A stretch of 64,000 bases of DNA from Bacillus sp. FJAT-42315 (GCF_002797375.1 NZ_KZ454941.1:1578760-1642759), one strand, 5' to 3'; positions 36,627 through 46,121 are shown, counted from the first letter of the stretch. Numbers and translations: made by a program. Notes: generated by a model not told the origin, from the letters alone.

Positions 36627-38129
36627 TTAATTACAAACATCGACTTCAAGCGTAGATACTGGCCACCAGAAGAAGCTGTCTTTTTCCAATAGTTCATCCG
36701 CTGCTTTAGGTCCTGTAGATCCAGCTTCATAGTTAGGGAATGAAGCTTTCTTTTCTTCCCAATAATCCGAAATGACATCGACAAAGCGCCAAGATAGCGC
36801 GACTTCATCCCAATGAGTAAAGTTGGTCGCATCTCCGCGTAAAGCGTCATGTAAGAGCTTTTCATACGCTTCTGGTGTATTCATACCATCGATGCTGTTA
36901 TTGGCATAGCTAAGCTTTACAGGTTGTGTTAACAGCTGTTGACCTGTACGTTTCGCATTTAGATGAAGCGTAATTCCTTCTTCCGGCTGGATATGGATGA
37001 CAAGTAAGTTTGGTGCAAGCGGTTGGTCTGGCTGATAATATAAGTTCATTGGAATATCTTTAAACTGAACGACAATTTTCGTTGATTTTGTTGGCATTCT
37101 TTTTCCTGTTCTTATGTAAAAAGGAACACCTGCCCAGCGGAAATTATCAATCATTAACTTTCCAGCAACGAATGTTTCTGTATTAGAGTCAGGGTTGACA
37201 TTCATTTCTTCACGATACCCTTGTAATTGTTCTCCTTCTAGTTCCCCTGGTCCATATTGACCACGTACGAAGTAGTCATCAGCATTTTCTTTTGTAATTG
37301 GGCGTAATGCACGTAAAACTTTTACTTTCTCGCTGCGAATTTCATCCGTTGATAGTTTAATCGGCGGCTCCATTGCAAGCAAGGCAACCATTTGCATTAA
37401 ATGGTTTTGAACCATATCTTTTAAGGCGCCACTTGTTTCATAGTAGCGTCCACGTTCTTCGACGCCAAGCGTTTCACTAGACGTTACTTGGATATTGGAG
37501 ATGTAACGGTTATTCCAAAGCGGCTCAAATAGAGCGTTCGCAAAACGGATTGCTTCAATATTTTGCACCATTTCTTTTCCAAGGTAATGATCGATTCGAT
37601 AAATTTCATTTTCCTCAAAGGATTGGCGAATTTGCTGGTTGAGCTTTTCCGCTGAAGGTAGGTCATGACCGAATGGCTTTTCAATAACAAGGCGATGATA
37701 GCCGTTCGTGTCTGTCAGTCCATCTGCTTTGACATGATCAGCAATCGTGCCAAAAAATTCAGGAGCCATCGCTAAATAAAATAAGCGGTTTCCTTGTAGG
37801 TGATACTTTTCATCTAATTGATCGGCAAGCGTTTTTAACGTGCGATAAGAGCTTGAATCTGAGACGTCATGAGCTTGATAATAGAAATGGGAAACAAATT
37901 CATCTAGCTTCTCACATTGGTTAGTAGAGGCCATCACGGATTCTTTCACATGCTGTTGAAATGTCTCGTTTGTCCAATCTCGGCGAGCGGTTCCGATCAC
38001 CGCAAATTGATCGTTTAAGCTGCCTTTTTTATAGAGTCGGTACAAAGAAGGGAATAATTTTCTCTTCGCTAAGTCGCCGGTTGCTCCAAATAATAAAATT
38101 AATGCTGAAGTGGTTTCTGTTGAATTCAC
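36627..38129 (-). CDS. zwf: Glucose-6-phosphate 1-dehydrogenase
   Basis: 500 residues. Oxidises glucose 6-phosphate to 6-phosphogluconolactone with NADP. NADP-site GATGDLAKRKLFPSLYRL near the N-terminus, EKPFGHDL near 150, and the active-site signature RIDHYLGKEMVQN near 183 with the catalytic His and Lys. The start GTG 38129 follows GTGAGGTC with 8-base spacing and gives the usual N-terminus; a GTG at 38144 sits inside that site. Convergent with gndA, so the two oxidative steps are adjacent but separately transcribed. Confidence 0.95.
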   Translation of the reverse strand: MNSTETTSALILLFGATGDLAKRKLFPSLYRLYKKGSLNDQFAVIGTARRDWTNETFQQHVKESVMASTNQCEKLDEFVSHFYYQAHDVSDSSSYRTLKTLADQLDEKYHLQGNRLFYLAMAPEFFGTIADHVKADGLTDTNGYHRLVIEKPFGHDLPSAEKLNQQIRQSFEENEIYRIDHYLGKEMVQNIEAIRFANALFEPLWNNRYISNIQVTSSETLGVEERGRYYETSGALKDMVQNHLMQMVALLAMEPPIKLSTDEIRSEKVKVLRALRPITKENADDYFVRGQYGPGELEGEQLQGYREEMNVNPDSNTETFVAGKLMIDNFRWAGVPFYIRTGKRMPTKSTKIVVQFKDIPMNLYYQPDQPLAPNLLVIHIQPEEGITLHLNAKRTGQQLLTQPVKLSYANNSIDGMNTPEAYEKLLHDALRGDATNFTHWDEVALSWRFVDVISDYWEEKKASFPNYEAGSTGPKAADELLEKDSFFWWPVSTLEVDVCN

Positions 38130-38304
38130 ACTGTAAGACCTCACTTTATAATGTATAGAACTATTCTCTATTGCATTTTTCCATAAAATCCGTTTCCATA
38201 CAAGTACTATTTGTCATTAGAAAGGTAGCATCTTTGAATAGAATATGACAAAATATAAGGATAGCTAAAAAAGGGAATAGTTGACTCACAAGGAAGTGGA
38301 TATA

Positions 38305-39219
38305 TTGGAATTATTATTTTTAGGAACGGGTGCTGGCATGCCGGCAAAAATGCGAAATGTCAGCTCGGTGGCATTGAAGATGTTAAATGAACGGGGCGCG
38401 GTCTGGTTATTTGATTGTGGCGAAGCGACTCAGCATCAAATTTTGCATACTTCACTGAAGCCAAGACGGGTGGAAAAGATATTTATTACTCATTTGCATG
38501 GCGATCACATTTTTGGGTTGCCAGGCTTTTTAGGGAGCCGTTCTTTTCAAGGTGGAGATCTGCCGCTCACCGTGTACGGCCCGCCTGGAATTAAAGAGTT
38601 TATTGATGTTAGTCTGCGCGTGAGCTGTACAAGACTACAGTATGAGTTGAATGTTGTCGAGATCGAAGAAGGCATCATTTTTGAAGATGAAACGATGAAG
38701 GTAGAGGTTCGACTGCTAGACCATGGAATTGCATCTTACGGGTATCGTGTAAGTGAGAAAGAGAAGCCGGGGGTATTGTTAGTTGATCGGTTACAAGCAG
38801 ATGGTATTCCACCTGGTCCGTATTACAAAGAGCTTAAAGCAGGGCATACGATTCAATTAGCGGACGGGCGTTGCATCGCTCCAGAACCGTATGTAGGGCC
38901 GCCACAAAAAGGAAGAGTGCTGGCGATTTTAGGAGATACCCGACCATGCGAAGCGGCGGTGAGGCTAGCGAAAGAAGCGGATTTACTTATACATGAAGCT
39001 ACATTTGCGGCGGATCAACCACAAATGGCTCGTGATTATTTTCATTCAACAACGCAGCAAGCAGCGGAAATTGCGCGTGAGGCAGGAGTGAAAGCCCTTT
39101 GCTTAACGCATATTAGCTCACGTTATACGAAGGAAGAGGCAAAAGGGTTACAAGCGGAAGCTACGTCTGTATTTTCACCGGTAACGATCGCGTATGATTT
39201 CCTGGAACTATCGATATAA
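38305..39219 (+). CDS. rnz: Ribonuclease Z
   Basis: 304-residue metallo-beta-lactamase-fold endonuclease that removes tRNA 3' trailers. Zinc motif [18 protein letters not shown] near residue 63, GDTRPCEAA with the bridging Asp near 212, LIHEATFA, and the last ligand in LTHISSRY near 270. The flexible exosite arm lies about 150-190 ([10 protein letters not shown]). The start is TTG 38305, giving [21 protein letters not shown] as in B. subtilis, behind AAGGAAGTGG; TTG 38281 is an alternative. Confidence 0.95.
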   Translation: MELLFLGTGAGMPAKMRNVSSVALKMLNERGAVWLFDCGEATQHQILHTSLKPRRVEKIFITHLHGDHIFGLPGFLGSRSFQGGDLPLTVYGPPGIKEFIDVSLRVSCTRLQYELNVVEIEEGIIFEDETMKVEVRLLDHGIASYGYRVSEKEKPGVLLVDRLQADGIPPGPYYKELKAGHTIQLADGRCIAPEPYVGPPQKGRVLAILGDTRPCEAAVRLAKEADLLIHEATFAADQPQMARDYFHSTTQQAAEIAREAGVKALCLTHISSRYTKEEAKGLQAEATSVFSPVTIAYDFLELSI

Positions 39220-39224
39220 AAAGA

Positions 39225-39253
39225 AGCGGGGCTGTAGAATTCAGCCCCGTTTA
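39225..39253 (+). terminator. Terminator after rnz
   Basis: CGGGGCTG pairs with CAGCCCCG, seven-base loop, then TTTATAT; also close to the end of namA on the opposite strand. Confidence 0.8.
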
Positions 39254-39271
39254 TATGATATGTAGCTTTAA

Positions 39272-40288
39272 TTAATTCCAGCCTCTTTTATACTGTACAG
39301 GGGCTTTTATTTCTACATGTAATTCTCTTGCTGCTGTCCGTGGCCAGTAAGGATCGCTCAGCAGTTCGCGCCCTACGAAAATTAAATCGGCTCGGTTGTT
39401 TTGTAAGATTTCCTCTGCTTGTAGACCGGATGTGATCATACCAACGGCTCCAGTAGGGAGATGTGAACCATGCTTGATCGTTTCTGCTAGCTTGACTTGA
39501 TAGCCAGGAAAGACATTGATTCGTGCCGGAACAACCGCTCCAGAGCTTACATCCACTAAATCGACTCCTAAATCCTTCATTCTTTTCGTCAAATCAACAT
39601 AATCTTCTACATCTAATCCATGTTCATGATAATCAGTAGCTGAAATACGAACGAATAAAGGACCATCCCATTCTTTTTGAACGGCTTCAATGACTCTCTG
39701 TAAAAAACGAAAACGATTGTCAACGCTACCACCATATTCATCTTCTCGGTGGTTCGTTAATGGAGATAAAAATTCATTAATTAAATACCCGTGTGCTCCG
39801 TGGAGCTCAATGATATCAAAGCCGGCGATTTTGGCACGTCTGGCACTTTCAGCAAAAGCTTTGATCGTCTCATCAATCTCCTCGCTCGTCATTTCTTTCG
39901 GTGTTTTCATGTTTTCATCAAATGGAAGCGGAGAAGGAGCGATAATTTCGCCATTGACTGTTGACTTACGTCCAGCGTGAGCGAGTTGAATCGCTGTTCT
40001 TGCTCCGTGTACGTTGATCATAGACACAAGCTTTGACAGCCCTTCAATATGTTCATCGCTCCAAATTCCTAGGTCTCGTTCGGAAATGCGTCCCTCAGGC
40101 GTAACAGCCGTTGCTTCGACCATAATTAAGCCGACCTGTCCGATTGCGCGTGTCGGATAATGAACGAAATGCCAATCGGTCACTTTTCCGTCGCTTTCGG
40201 CGGAATACATGCACATCGGAGACATGACGATACGATTATTTAACGTGATATTTTTGATCTTGTATCGTTCAAACAATTTAGCTACCAT
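39272..40288 (-). CDS. namA: NADPH dehydrogenase NamA (old yellow enzyme YqjM)
   Basis: 338-residue FMN ene-reductase. TIM barrel with [13 protein letters not shown] near residue 18 (Cys that tunes the flavin in YqjM), QLAHAGRKS near 100, [39 protein letters not shown] (about 160-200; His pair binding substrate), and [13 protein letters not shown] at the end. Acts on enals, nitro compounds and xenobiotics; induced by electrophiles in B. subtilis. GGGGGAGAAATC precedes ATG 40288. Same place as yqjM in B. subtilis, after rnz. Confidence 0.93.
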   Translation of the reverse strand: MVAKLFERYKIKNITLNNRIVMSPMCMYSAESDGKVTDWHFVHYPTRAIGQVGLIMVEATAVTPEGRISERDLGIWSDEHIEGLSKLVSMINVHGARTAIQLAHAGRKSTVNGEIIAPSPLPFDENMKTPKEMTSEEIDETIKAFAESARRAKIAGFDIIELHGAHGYLINEFLSPLTNHREDEYGGSVDNRFRFLQRVIEAVQKEWDGPLFVRISATDYHEHGLDVEDYVDLTKRMKDLGVDLVDVSSGAVVPARINVFPGYQVKLAETIKHGSHLPTGAVGMITSGLQAEEILQNNRADLIFVGRELLSDPYWPRTAARELHVEIKAPVQYKRGWN

Positions 40289-40357
40289 GATTTCTCCCCC
40301 TTATAATTGTTCTTTTTCATTATAACAAGGTTTGTCAGGCAGCCAAAACGATAGCTG

Positions 40358-41185
40358 TTACAGGTGACTGTGTGTTTGGTAGGGCAAACCAAGTCGTTTG
40401 GACTGGGCCGTTGCTTCTTTAATGCAGTTCACAAACGCTTCTTTTACTTGTTGATTTTCTAATAGGCGAATGCCAGCTTCGGTCGTTCCTCCTGGACTTG
40501 TGACGGCTTTTCTTAATTGTTCTGCTTTGCCATCAGAAACAGATAACATTTCTGCTGCTCCAAGCAAGGTTTGAATAATCAGTGGTTTAGAAATTTCTTT
40601 TTCTAGACCGATCGCCTCAGCAGCTTGTTCCATCGCTTCAACGACATAATAAATATACGCAGGGCCGCTTCCGGAAAGCCCAGTGACAGCATCGAGCTGA
40701 TCTTCTTTTACAATTTTAGTCATGCCAATCGAAGAAAAAAGGCTGAGCGCTTTCTGTTTTTGCTCTTCCGATACATGTTGGTTTAAAGCGATTGCCGTTG
40801 CGGATTTTCCTACAGCTGCTGAAGTGTTAGGCATCGCGCGGATGACACCACACGGTTCGTTCAGTTCTCTTTCGATAAAGTCGATTGTGACACCCGCCAT
40901 TAACGTAATAATCAATGAAGTAGGGGAAATAAAAGGTTTGATCGTTTCTAAAGCAGCTTTAGCGTCTTTTGGCTTCATCGCTAGGACGATGATTTTGCTG
41001 TCTTTGAACATTTCGTTTATTTGATAACTAGTGTGAATGTTATATTGGTCTTTTAGTTCTTTCAGTCTCGCTTCATTCGCTCGATTCGTGGCATAAATAT
41101 CTGTATGCTTTAGCGCTCCGCTTGAAATCGCACCAGAAATCATTGCTTCTGCCATGGAACCAGCCCCAATAAATACGGTTTTCAT
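40358..41185 (-). CDS. proC: Pyrroline-5-carboxylate reductase
   Basis: 275 residues; last step of proline synthesis. N-terminal Rossmann site VFIGAGSMAEAMISGAISSG, RAMPNTSAAVG near 118, and the signature ALSGSGPAYIYYVVEAMEQAAEAIGL with AVTSPGGTTEAGIRLL near the C-terminus. AGGAGGGC precedes ATG 41185. A T-box leader with a proline specifier lies immediately upstream, so it is switched on when tRNA-Pro is uncharged. Equivalent to proI (yqjO) of B. subtilis. Confidence 0.95.
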   Translation of the reverse strand: MKTVFIGAGSMAEAMISGAISSGALKHTDIYATNRANEARLKELKDQYNIHTSYQINEMFKDSKIIVLAMKPKDAKAALETIKPFISPTSLIITLMAGVTIDFIERELNEPCGVIRAMPNTSAAVGKSATAIALNQHVSEEQKQKALSLFSSIGMTKIVKEDQLDAVTGLSGSGPAYIYYVVEAMEQAAEAIGLEKEISKPLIIQTLLGAAEMLSVSDGKAEQLRKAVTSPGGTTEAGIRLLENQQVKEAFVNCIKEATAQSKRLGLPYQTHSHL

Positions 41186-41213
41186 ATGAAAGCCCTCCTT
41201 TTATTTTTTAAAC

Positions 41214-41457
41214 ATAAAAAACACCCTTCCATCCTCTTAAAAAAGGACGAAAGGGTGTTAGCTTCCGTGGTACCACCTTTATTTGCGAGCCGAACAACGG
41301 CCGCACACTTCTCTTCCCGTTAACGCTGGGGAGGCGTTTAGGTTTTCCTAACAGCTCATAAGGTAGGTTCGATAAAAAAGTGGGTGATGAAGCCTTTCAG
41401 CCGACGAGCTTCACTCTCTTGCACCTTTTTTTATTTACTGGCCTTTGTCATCGCTTT
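41214..41457 (-). ncRNA. T-box leader of proC (proline specifier)
   Basis: Read on the minus strand. The leader starts with AAAGCGAUGACAAAGG (41457-41442), a typical stem-I base, followed by AGAGAGUGAAGC...GCUGAAAGGC. Specifier loop GAACCUACC carries CCU (41367-41365), a proline codon, matching the regulated gene. The T-box bulge GGUGGUACCACGG lies at 41277-41265; its UGGU pairs with the ACCA end of tRNA-Pro. Terminator: AACACCCUUUCGUCC with GGAUGGAAGGGUGUU, then UUUUU (41260-41214). The antiterminator would use the T-box sequence. The remainder of the gap to 41663 holds A/T-rich promoter DNA for the leader and for yqjP; no further gene is seen. Confidence 0.92.
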
Positions 41458-41663
41458 TATTTTTAGAATTTTCTATCAAATGATCACTGATTTATATGTG
41501 ATTATGCATAATTATATGCCATTTTGTCAAGAGGAAGTTGGAGAAAAAATGATTTTTTTTATGAAATATAGTAAGAAAATAATGACTTTTCCGATTGGAA
41601 CATATAAAATTAATGAATGGTGCTTCAATATTTAATCGAATATTTATGAGGTGGTGTGCGGAA

Positions 41664-42638
41664 ATGATGAATGTAGAGCGGTTTGGAGATATTGCGAAAA
41701 TTACATTGCCTACTCCTTTTCCTATCGGAGATGTAAATGTCTATGTCGTGAAGGGAGATCGTTTGACGCTAGTGGATGCTGGAGTGAAAACGAAGGCGTC
41801 CTGGGAAGCTTTCGTTTATGGATTATCTCAGCTTGGATATACACCTGAAGATTTAGAGCAAGTTGTCTTAACGCATCACCATCCAGATCATGTCGGCTTG
41901 CTGGATTTTCTTCCGGATGAAATTGATGTGATCGGTCATCGTTATTGTGCTAATTGGCTATCAAGAGATGAAATATTTATGAAGGAATATGTTGATTTTT
42001 TGCGGGCGTTATACGTTCAATTGGGCTTACCGAAAGAGTTGGAATTTCGTCCGGAGCAAATAGGTGCTCCATTGAAGTTCGCCTGTGAATACGGAAAGTT
42101 GACACAAGAGATGCGAGAAGGTGAGCGCTTGTTCGGCATGCATGAGTGGATGGTGTATGAAACGCCTGGGCATTCACAAAGTCACTTAGTCTTTTTCCGG
42201 GAGAAGGATGGGGCTCTATTAGCGGGGGATCACCTGTTAGCGAAAGTATCCCCTAACCCCTTACTGGAACCACCTTTAGTGATGACGGAAGAACGCCCGA
42301 AACCACAGGTGCAATACAATCATTCATTGAGAAAAATGCTCGAGCTACCCATTCATATTGCTTACACGGGTCACGGAACGGAAGTGAAAAATAGTCATGC
42401 ACTCATTGCTCGTCGCCTACAACGCCAGCATGAGCGAGCGATGTCTGTATACGAGATGGTAAAAGAAAAACCGATGACCGCTTTTCAAGTCTGTCAACAA
42501 CTGTTTCCAGCTATTTATCTAAAAGAAACCGCACTCACATTATCAGAAACGGTTGGTCAGTTGGATTATTTGCAGACTAACGGACAGGTAGAAGCTCAAA
42601 TGAATGATGAAGGGATTTTGTATTATTTCCCTGTGTGA
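41664..42638 (+). CDS. yqjP: MBL-fold metallo-hydrolase (YqjP)
   Basis: 324 residues. Metallo-beta-lactamase domain with the metal motif LTHHHPDHVGLLDFL near residue 72, DVIGHRYCANW, YETPGHSQSHLVFF near 170 and LLAGDHLLAKVSPNP near 190; a C-terminal winged-helix-like part (about 245-324: RRLQRQHERAMSVYEMVKEK, FQVCQQLFPAIYLKETALTLSETVGQLDYLQ) resembles the LACTB2 C-terminal domain. Substrate unknown. ATG 41664 follows GAGGTGG; a frame open from 41595 lacks a ribosome binding site. It is followed after 15 bases by yqjQ. Confidence 0.85.
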   Translation: MMNVERFGDIAKITLPTPFPIGDVNVYVVKGDRLTLVDAGVKTKASWEAFVYGLSQLGYTPEDLEQVVLTHHHPDHVGLLDFLPDEIDVIGHRYCANWLSRDEIFMKEYVDFLRALYVQLGLPKELEFRPEQIGAPLKFACEYGKLTQEMREGERLFGMHEWMVYETPGHSQSHLVFFREKDGALLAGDHLLAKVSPNPLLEPPLVMTEERPKPQVQYNHSLRKMLELPIHIAYTGHGTEVKNSHALIARRLQRQHERAMSVYEMVKEKPMTAFQVCQQLFPAIYLKETALTLSETVGQLDYLQTNGQVEAQMNDEGILYYFPV

Positions 42639-42653
42639 AAAGGAGTGGAGGGT

Positions 42654-43445
42654 TTGCGTCTGAAAGGGAAAACGATGGTGATTACAGGGGCCTCTAGCGG
42701 CCTTGGCTATGAAATGGCAAAGCTAGCGGCGAAGGAAGGTGCTAACCTTGTTTTGTTGGCACGCCGCCTTGATCGCTTAGAACTACTGAAGCAGAAAATA
42801 GAACAGGATTTTGCTACAAAGAATGTCTTTGTTTATTCGATGGATGTAAGCAAACGGACGGATGTTGAACAAGTGTTTGCGGAGATCTTTACTCGTTTTG
42901 GTTCCATTGATGTATTAATCAATAACGCTGGTTTTGGTGTGTTTGATTATGCTCATGAGGCGAAATGGGAGGACACTGAGGCGATGTTTCAGGTCAATGT
43001 TTTAGGATTAATCGCTTGTACGGAAATGGTGATGAAGGATATGCGCGCAAGAAAAAGCGGTCATATTATTAATATCGCTTCGCAAGCGGGGAAAATGGCT
43101 ACACCGAAATCAAGCATATATGCAGCGACGAAACATGCGGTGCTTGGCTATACGAACAGCTTGCGGATGGAGTTAGCTCGCGACAACGTGCATGTGACGG
43201 CTGTCAATCCAGGACCGATTGCGACAGATTTTTTCACTACGGCCGACCCATCAGGTGCTTACGTTGAAAATGTAGGACGATGGATGCTGCAACCGGAAAA
43301 AGTAGCGAAGGCAATTATCGAGGTCATTGGTACGAATAAAAGAGAAATTAATTTACCGAAATGGATGAATGCAGGCAGTATCTTTTATACATTATTTCCC
43401 CGTGTCGTTGAGCGTTTGGGAAGAAAAGCGTTTTTTAAAAAATAA
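42654..43445 (+). CDS. yqjQ: Short-chain dehydrogenase/reductase YqjQ
   Basis: 263-residue classical SDR. NAD(P) site ITGASSGLGYEMAKLA (about 11-26), INNAGFG near 88, catalytic Ser (NIASQAG region) and YxxxK as SSIYAATKHAVLG near 155, PGPIATDF near 185. An Arg in LLARRLDRL after the second strand suggests NADP preference. TTG 42654 is chosen with AAGGAG upstream; GTG 42645 overlaps that site. Physiological substrate unknown. Co-transcribed with yqjP. Confidence 0.88.
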   Translation: MRLKGKTMVITGASSGLGYEMAKLAAKEGANLVLLARRLDRLELLKQKIEQDFATKNVFVYSMDVSKRTDVEQVFAEIFTRFGSIDVLINNAGFGVFDYAHEAKWEDTEAMFQVNVLGLIACTEMVMKDMRARKSGHIINIASQAGKMATPKSSIYAATKHAVLGYTNSLRMELARDNVHVTAVNPGPIATDFFTTADPSGAYVENVGRWMLQPEKVAKAIIEVIGTNKREINLPKWMNAGSIFYTLFPRVVERLGRKAFFKK

Positions 43446-43458
43446 CCGGTTACTAAAG

Positions 43459-43505
43459 AGCTAGGCTTTGCTACCATAATTATGTGGAGATGCCTAGCTT
43501 CTTCT
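43459..43505. terminator. Terminator between yqjQ and yqzH
   Basis: AGCTAGGC (43459-43466) pairs with GCCTAGCT (43492-43499), then TCTTCTTTATT; serves the convergent genes. Confidence 0.7.
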
Positions 43506-43703
43506 TTATTCATTATTTCCAGTAACAAACGAGTAGATTTCATCTTCAATGACTTCATAAAGATCTTCGCCTTCATTGGCACAGCGCTTCTCTATACGGT
43601 TAATGAGACGGAGTAATAGCTCTTTCTCTTCCTGCCAATCAGGCTCATAATCATATTTGGCTAAGCTTTGTTCGATTCTTTTTTGAATAAATGGTTGTTG
43701 CAA
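43506..43703 (-). CDS. yqzH: YqzH-like small protein
   Basis: 65 residues, acidic and helical (FIQKRIEQSLAKYDYEPDWQEEKELLLRLINRIEKRC; EDLYEVIEDEIYSFVTG). Matches the YqzH family as I recall it, and yqzH follows yqjQ in B. subtilis. Function unknown. The start is TTG 43703 directly behind GGAGGAGATAAGG, one of the best ribosome binding sites here, which supports the unusual codon. Confidence 0.8.
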   Translation of the reverse strand: MQQPFIQKRIEQSLAKYDYEPDWQEEKELLLRLINRIEKRCANEGEDLYEVIEDEIYSFVTGNNE

Positions 43704-43737
43704 CCTTATCTCCTCCAGATAGCTGTTTGCTCATGAA

Positions 43738-43770
43738 TAACGGACAGCCATATCGACTGTCCGTTTCATT
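43738..43770. terminator. Hairpin after the CDGSH gene
   Basis: AACGGACAG pairs with CTGTCCGTT, nine-base loop; followed by TTCATTTT on the plus strand, and only a weak T run on the minus strand where it would be needed. Confidence 0.5.
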
Positions 43771-43989
43771 TTACTCTTCGTCTAATACTTTTTCTGCGCG
43801 TACACATGATTCGAATTTTCCTTTATGGCCAGCATCGCAAAATGGCATGTTTTGTGACAAACCACAGCGGCATAAAGAAAAAGTTGGTTTTGTTTGGAAT
43901 ACATTTCCGTCCATATCGATTAATTCTACATCGCCCGATACTTTAAAAGACCCATTATCCATGACTTTAATTTGTGCTTTTGACATCAT
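43771..43989 (-). CDS. CDGSH iron-sulfur domain protein
   Basis: 72 residues. One CDGSH-type 2Fe-2S motif, CxCxxS-x-Px-CDxxH, seen as CRCGLSQNMPFCDAGH (about 42-57), giving three Cys and one His ligand. Upstream beta strands (KVMDNGSFKVSGDVELIDMDGN) form the small fold. Such proteins may carry or store Fe-S clusters or sense redox state; the role here is not known. The start ATG-ATG at 43989/43986 follows AGAGGGGGAATT; the open frame upstream (from 44049) precedes this site. Confidence 0.85.
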   Translation of the reverse strand: MMSKAQIKVMDNGSFKVSGDVELIDMDGNVFQTKPTFSLCRCGLSQNMPFCDAGHKGKFESCVRAEKVLDEE

Positions 43990-44073
43990 AATTCCCCCTC
44001 TTAATGATTGACACATTTTGATCTTATAAAGAAAAGAGGGAAAAAGCAATACGATGAGGGAAGACCTTTAGCA

Positions 44074-44982
44074 TTAATGTAGATCAAAATGCTTGAGAAA
44101 ATGATCAATGACTTGCTCGTATTGCTCCGGGTTTTCATTGAACGATTGAGCGTGTGCACCATTTGGTGCTAAATACAGCTCCTTTGGTCCTTTTTTTCGG
44201 CGGAAGAGCTCTTTTGTCATATCAGGGAGAATAAACTCATCTTCTTCACTATGAATGAAAAGGATCGGTTTTTTTATGTTTTCGACAGCTGTAAGAGGGG
44301 AGACCTCTGATAGACGAAAACGATCTCGCCAGGCCACCATCCATTCGGCTAAGTGAACAATCGCTTGTGGCGCGACCTTGATTTCTCGCTTCATTTGATG
44401 AATCATTTGCTCTCTAAAATCGGAGAACGGACAATCGGCAATATAAAAATTAGCTCGATCTTCAACCGTTCCTGCATATAAAAGTAAAGTGGCAGCACCC
44501 ATCGATTCTCCGTGGATACCGAAAGAGACGTGTTCTCCTTCGCGGTGAATTAATTCATTGACGACCGCTTGTAAATCGTACTTCTCGTAATGCCCGTAAC
44601 TAGTCGTTATTCCTTCTGATTCTCCGTGACGACGATGATCGTAAATAATGCCATTAAAGCCTCGTTTAATAAATAAATTCATATATTTAATCGAATTCGT
44701 TTTGTTTTCAGTGACGCCGTGGCAGAAAATCACATACGGACGACCTGGGTAAGGGGTAACAAAGACGGCTTTCAATCGATAGCCGAAAGGAGATTGAATC
44801 CATACGTCTTCTTTCGGTAACTGTTCATACGCTTCGATATCTAGTCGTTTCGCCTCGACCTCTCGTTTGTAAATGAGCTGTTCATCTTTTTTTTTCATGT
44901 ACAACACTCGGTTAGATACATACACACCAACAGCAGCGGTCAGTGCAGCTGTTGTCCCGAGAACGGTCCACCACTTTTTCAT
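44074..44982 (-). CDS. yqkD: Membrane-anchored alpha/beta hydrolase (YqkD)
   Basis: 302 residues. An N-terminal membrane anchor (about 5-24, WTVLGTTAALTAAVGVYVSN) is followed by an alpha/beta-hydrolase domain: oxyanion segment VIFCHGVTENKTNS, nucleophile GIHGESMGAATLLLYAG near 165, catalytic Asp in FIHSEEDEFILP and His in APNGAHAQSF. Substrate unknown. Equivalent to yqkD in B. subtilis by sequence style and neighbourhood. Confidence 0.85.
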   Translation of the reverse strand: MKKWWTVLGTTAALTAAVGVYVSNRVLYMKKKDEQLIYKREVEAKRLDIEAYEQLPKEDVWIQSPFGYRLKAVFVTPYPGRPYVIFCHGVTENKTNSIKYMNLFIKRGFNGIIYDHRRHGESEGITTSYGHYEKYDLQAVVNELIHREGEHVSFGIHGESMGAATLLLYAGTVEDRANFYIADCPFSDFREQMIHQMKREIKVAPQAIVHLAEWMVAWRDRFRLSEVSPLTAVENIKKPILFIHSEEDEFILPDMTKELFRRKKGPKELYLAPNGAHAQSFNENPEQYEQVIDHFLKHFDLH

Positions 44983-45110
44983 ATTCTCACCTCAAATTAG
45001 TCACATTCTACATTAAGTGTACCATTTCAAATAAGAAAGATCATGTGGTTCACCTCATGTTCATTCTGAGGTAAAATATACGATACACATGAAAAGGGAG
45101 GGGCAGAACG

Positions 45111-45365
45111 ATGGCAAAGAGAAAACAGCCAACGAAACAGCAATCAACATCAGCTAAGGAAGATGTATTAACGTTAAAAGATACATTAAATGCCGGTGTG
45201 CTTGAACAGTTAAAAATAAAGCAGAAAGAACTAAAGGAACAGGAGCAACAGCAAAAAGAAGCAGAGGAAAAGCGAAAAAAAGAGGAAAGACGCCAACGGG
45301 AGAAAAACAAAAGCTTTGAAGAGTTGTTAAATGATAGTTCTATGGACTGGACGAAATTTAAATAA
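45111..45365 (+). CDS. yqkE: YqkE-like DUF3886 protein
   Basis: 84 residues, highly charged. A Lys/Gln/Ser-rich N-terminus, then a continuous helix (LEQLKIKQKELKEQEQQQKEAEEKRKKEERRQREKNK, probably coiled coil), then FEELLNDSSMDWTKFK, the conserved C-terminal tag of the family. AAAAGGGAGGGG precedes ATG 45111. The minus strand is also open here but would be an implausible Ser/Phe/Cys-rich protein. Function unknown; beside yqkD/yqkF in B. subtilis too. Confidence 0.82.
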   Translation: MAKRKQPTKQQSTSAKEDVLTLKDTLNAGVLEQLKIKQKELKEQEQQQKEAEEKRKKEERRQREKNKSFEELLNDSSMDWTKFK

Positions 45366-45369
45366 ACCA

Positions 45370-45419
45370 AAAAGGCTGTTCGTAAGTACGGGATGCGTGA
45401 CTTATGAACAGCTTTTTTC
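45370..45419 (+). terminator. Terminator after yqkE
   Basis: AAGGCTGTTC pairs with GAACAGCTT, with AAGT/ACTT pairing inside, then TTTTTT. Confidence 0.85.
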
Positions 45420-45422
45420 ATC

Positions 45423-46067
45423 TTAAAAGTTAGTATAAGCAAAAACAGCTTCGACAGCGGCTGAAAAGGTTAGTTCTCCCGGTTCGATCGGAACGGATTC
45501 GGTCGAGGCGGATAAGACCATTTTCTCCGTCGGTCTTGATTGAATGTGCGCACTTCTTTCCACTAGCTTCATCGGTGTTTGGTTAAGTTGAACATGGAGC
45601 GTTTTGGCTAATTCTTTTGCTTTGCCAATCGCATCTAAAGTAGCGAGCTGTAACGCTTTACGGTAAGCGGCATGAGGGGTAGACGTCTTGAAGGTGATGT
45701 CTTCGATGATATTAGCTCCGTTTTCCGTAGTGATCGTTAAGATCGTCCCGATTTGTTGTAATTGATTGACTTGCACTTCTAATAAATGTCGAACCTCGTA
45801 CCCAGTTAAGATCGATTTTCCTTCCGTATATTGATATACCGGTCGAATGGAATATTGCTTTGTTTTAATATCATTTGAAGGAATCCCGCTTTTATTTAAC
45901 GCTTGAATGATTTGATTGGAAACAGAGCTGTTTTGCTGTTGAGCATCGATCACCTGTTTCGCTTCACTTACGATTCCAATTGTGATAACCGCTTGATCTG
46001 GTGCGGTCGTGACGGTTGCTTTCCCTTCAACGATCATTGTAGGTGAACTGGACTCATCGTATCTCAT
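45423..46067 (-). CDS. SIMPL (DUF541) domain protein
   Basis: 214 residues: SPTMIVEGKATVTTAPDQAVITIGIVSEAK is the usual start of the SIMPL/BP26 domain, and the repeated strand-helix pattern (SGIPSNDIKTKQYSIRPVYQYTEGKSILTGYEVRHLLEVQV) agrees. No signal peptide, so cytoplasmic here, unlike many Gram-negative members. Function unknown; proposed roles are in oxidative stress or as oligomeric channels. GGAGGGAGAAAA precedes the GTG/ATG start region. Confidence 0.82.
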   Translation of the reverse strand: MRYDESSSPTMIVEGKATVTTAPDQAVITIGIVSEAKQVIDAQQQNSSVSNQIIQALNKSGIPSNDIKTKQYSIRPVYQYTEGKSILTGYEVRHLLEVQVNQLQQIGTILTITTENGANIIEDITFKTSTPHAAYRKALQLATLDAIGKAKELAKTLHVQLNQTPMKLVERSAHIQSRPTEKMVLSASTESVPIEPGELTFSAAVEAVFAYTNF

Positions 46068-46121
46068 TTTTCTCCCTCCTTGGTTTTTATATATGTCTCC
46101 AAAAGGGTAGTTACCACCTGT

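Noticed and set aside
41384-41635. 83-codon plus-strand frame upstream of yqjP
   Set aside because: Lies over the proC T-box leader and its promoter on the other strand; no ribosome binding site.
45050-45442. 130-codon minus-strand frame opposite yqkE
   Set aside because: Ser/Phe/Cys-rich shadow of the Lys/Glu/Gln-rich coiled-coil gene yqkE; no ribosome binding site and it overlaps a terminator.
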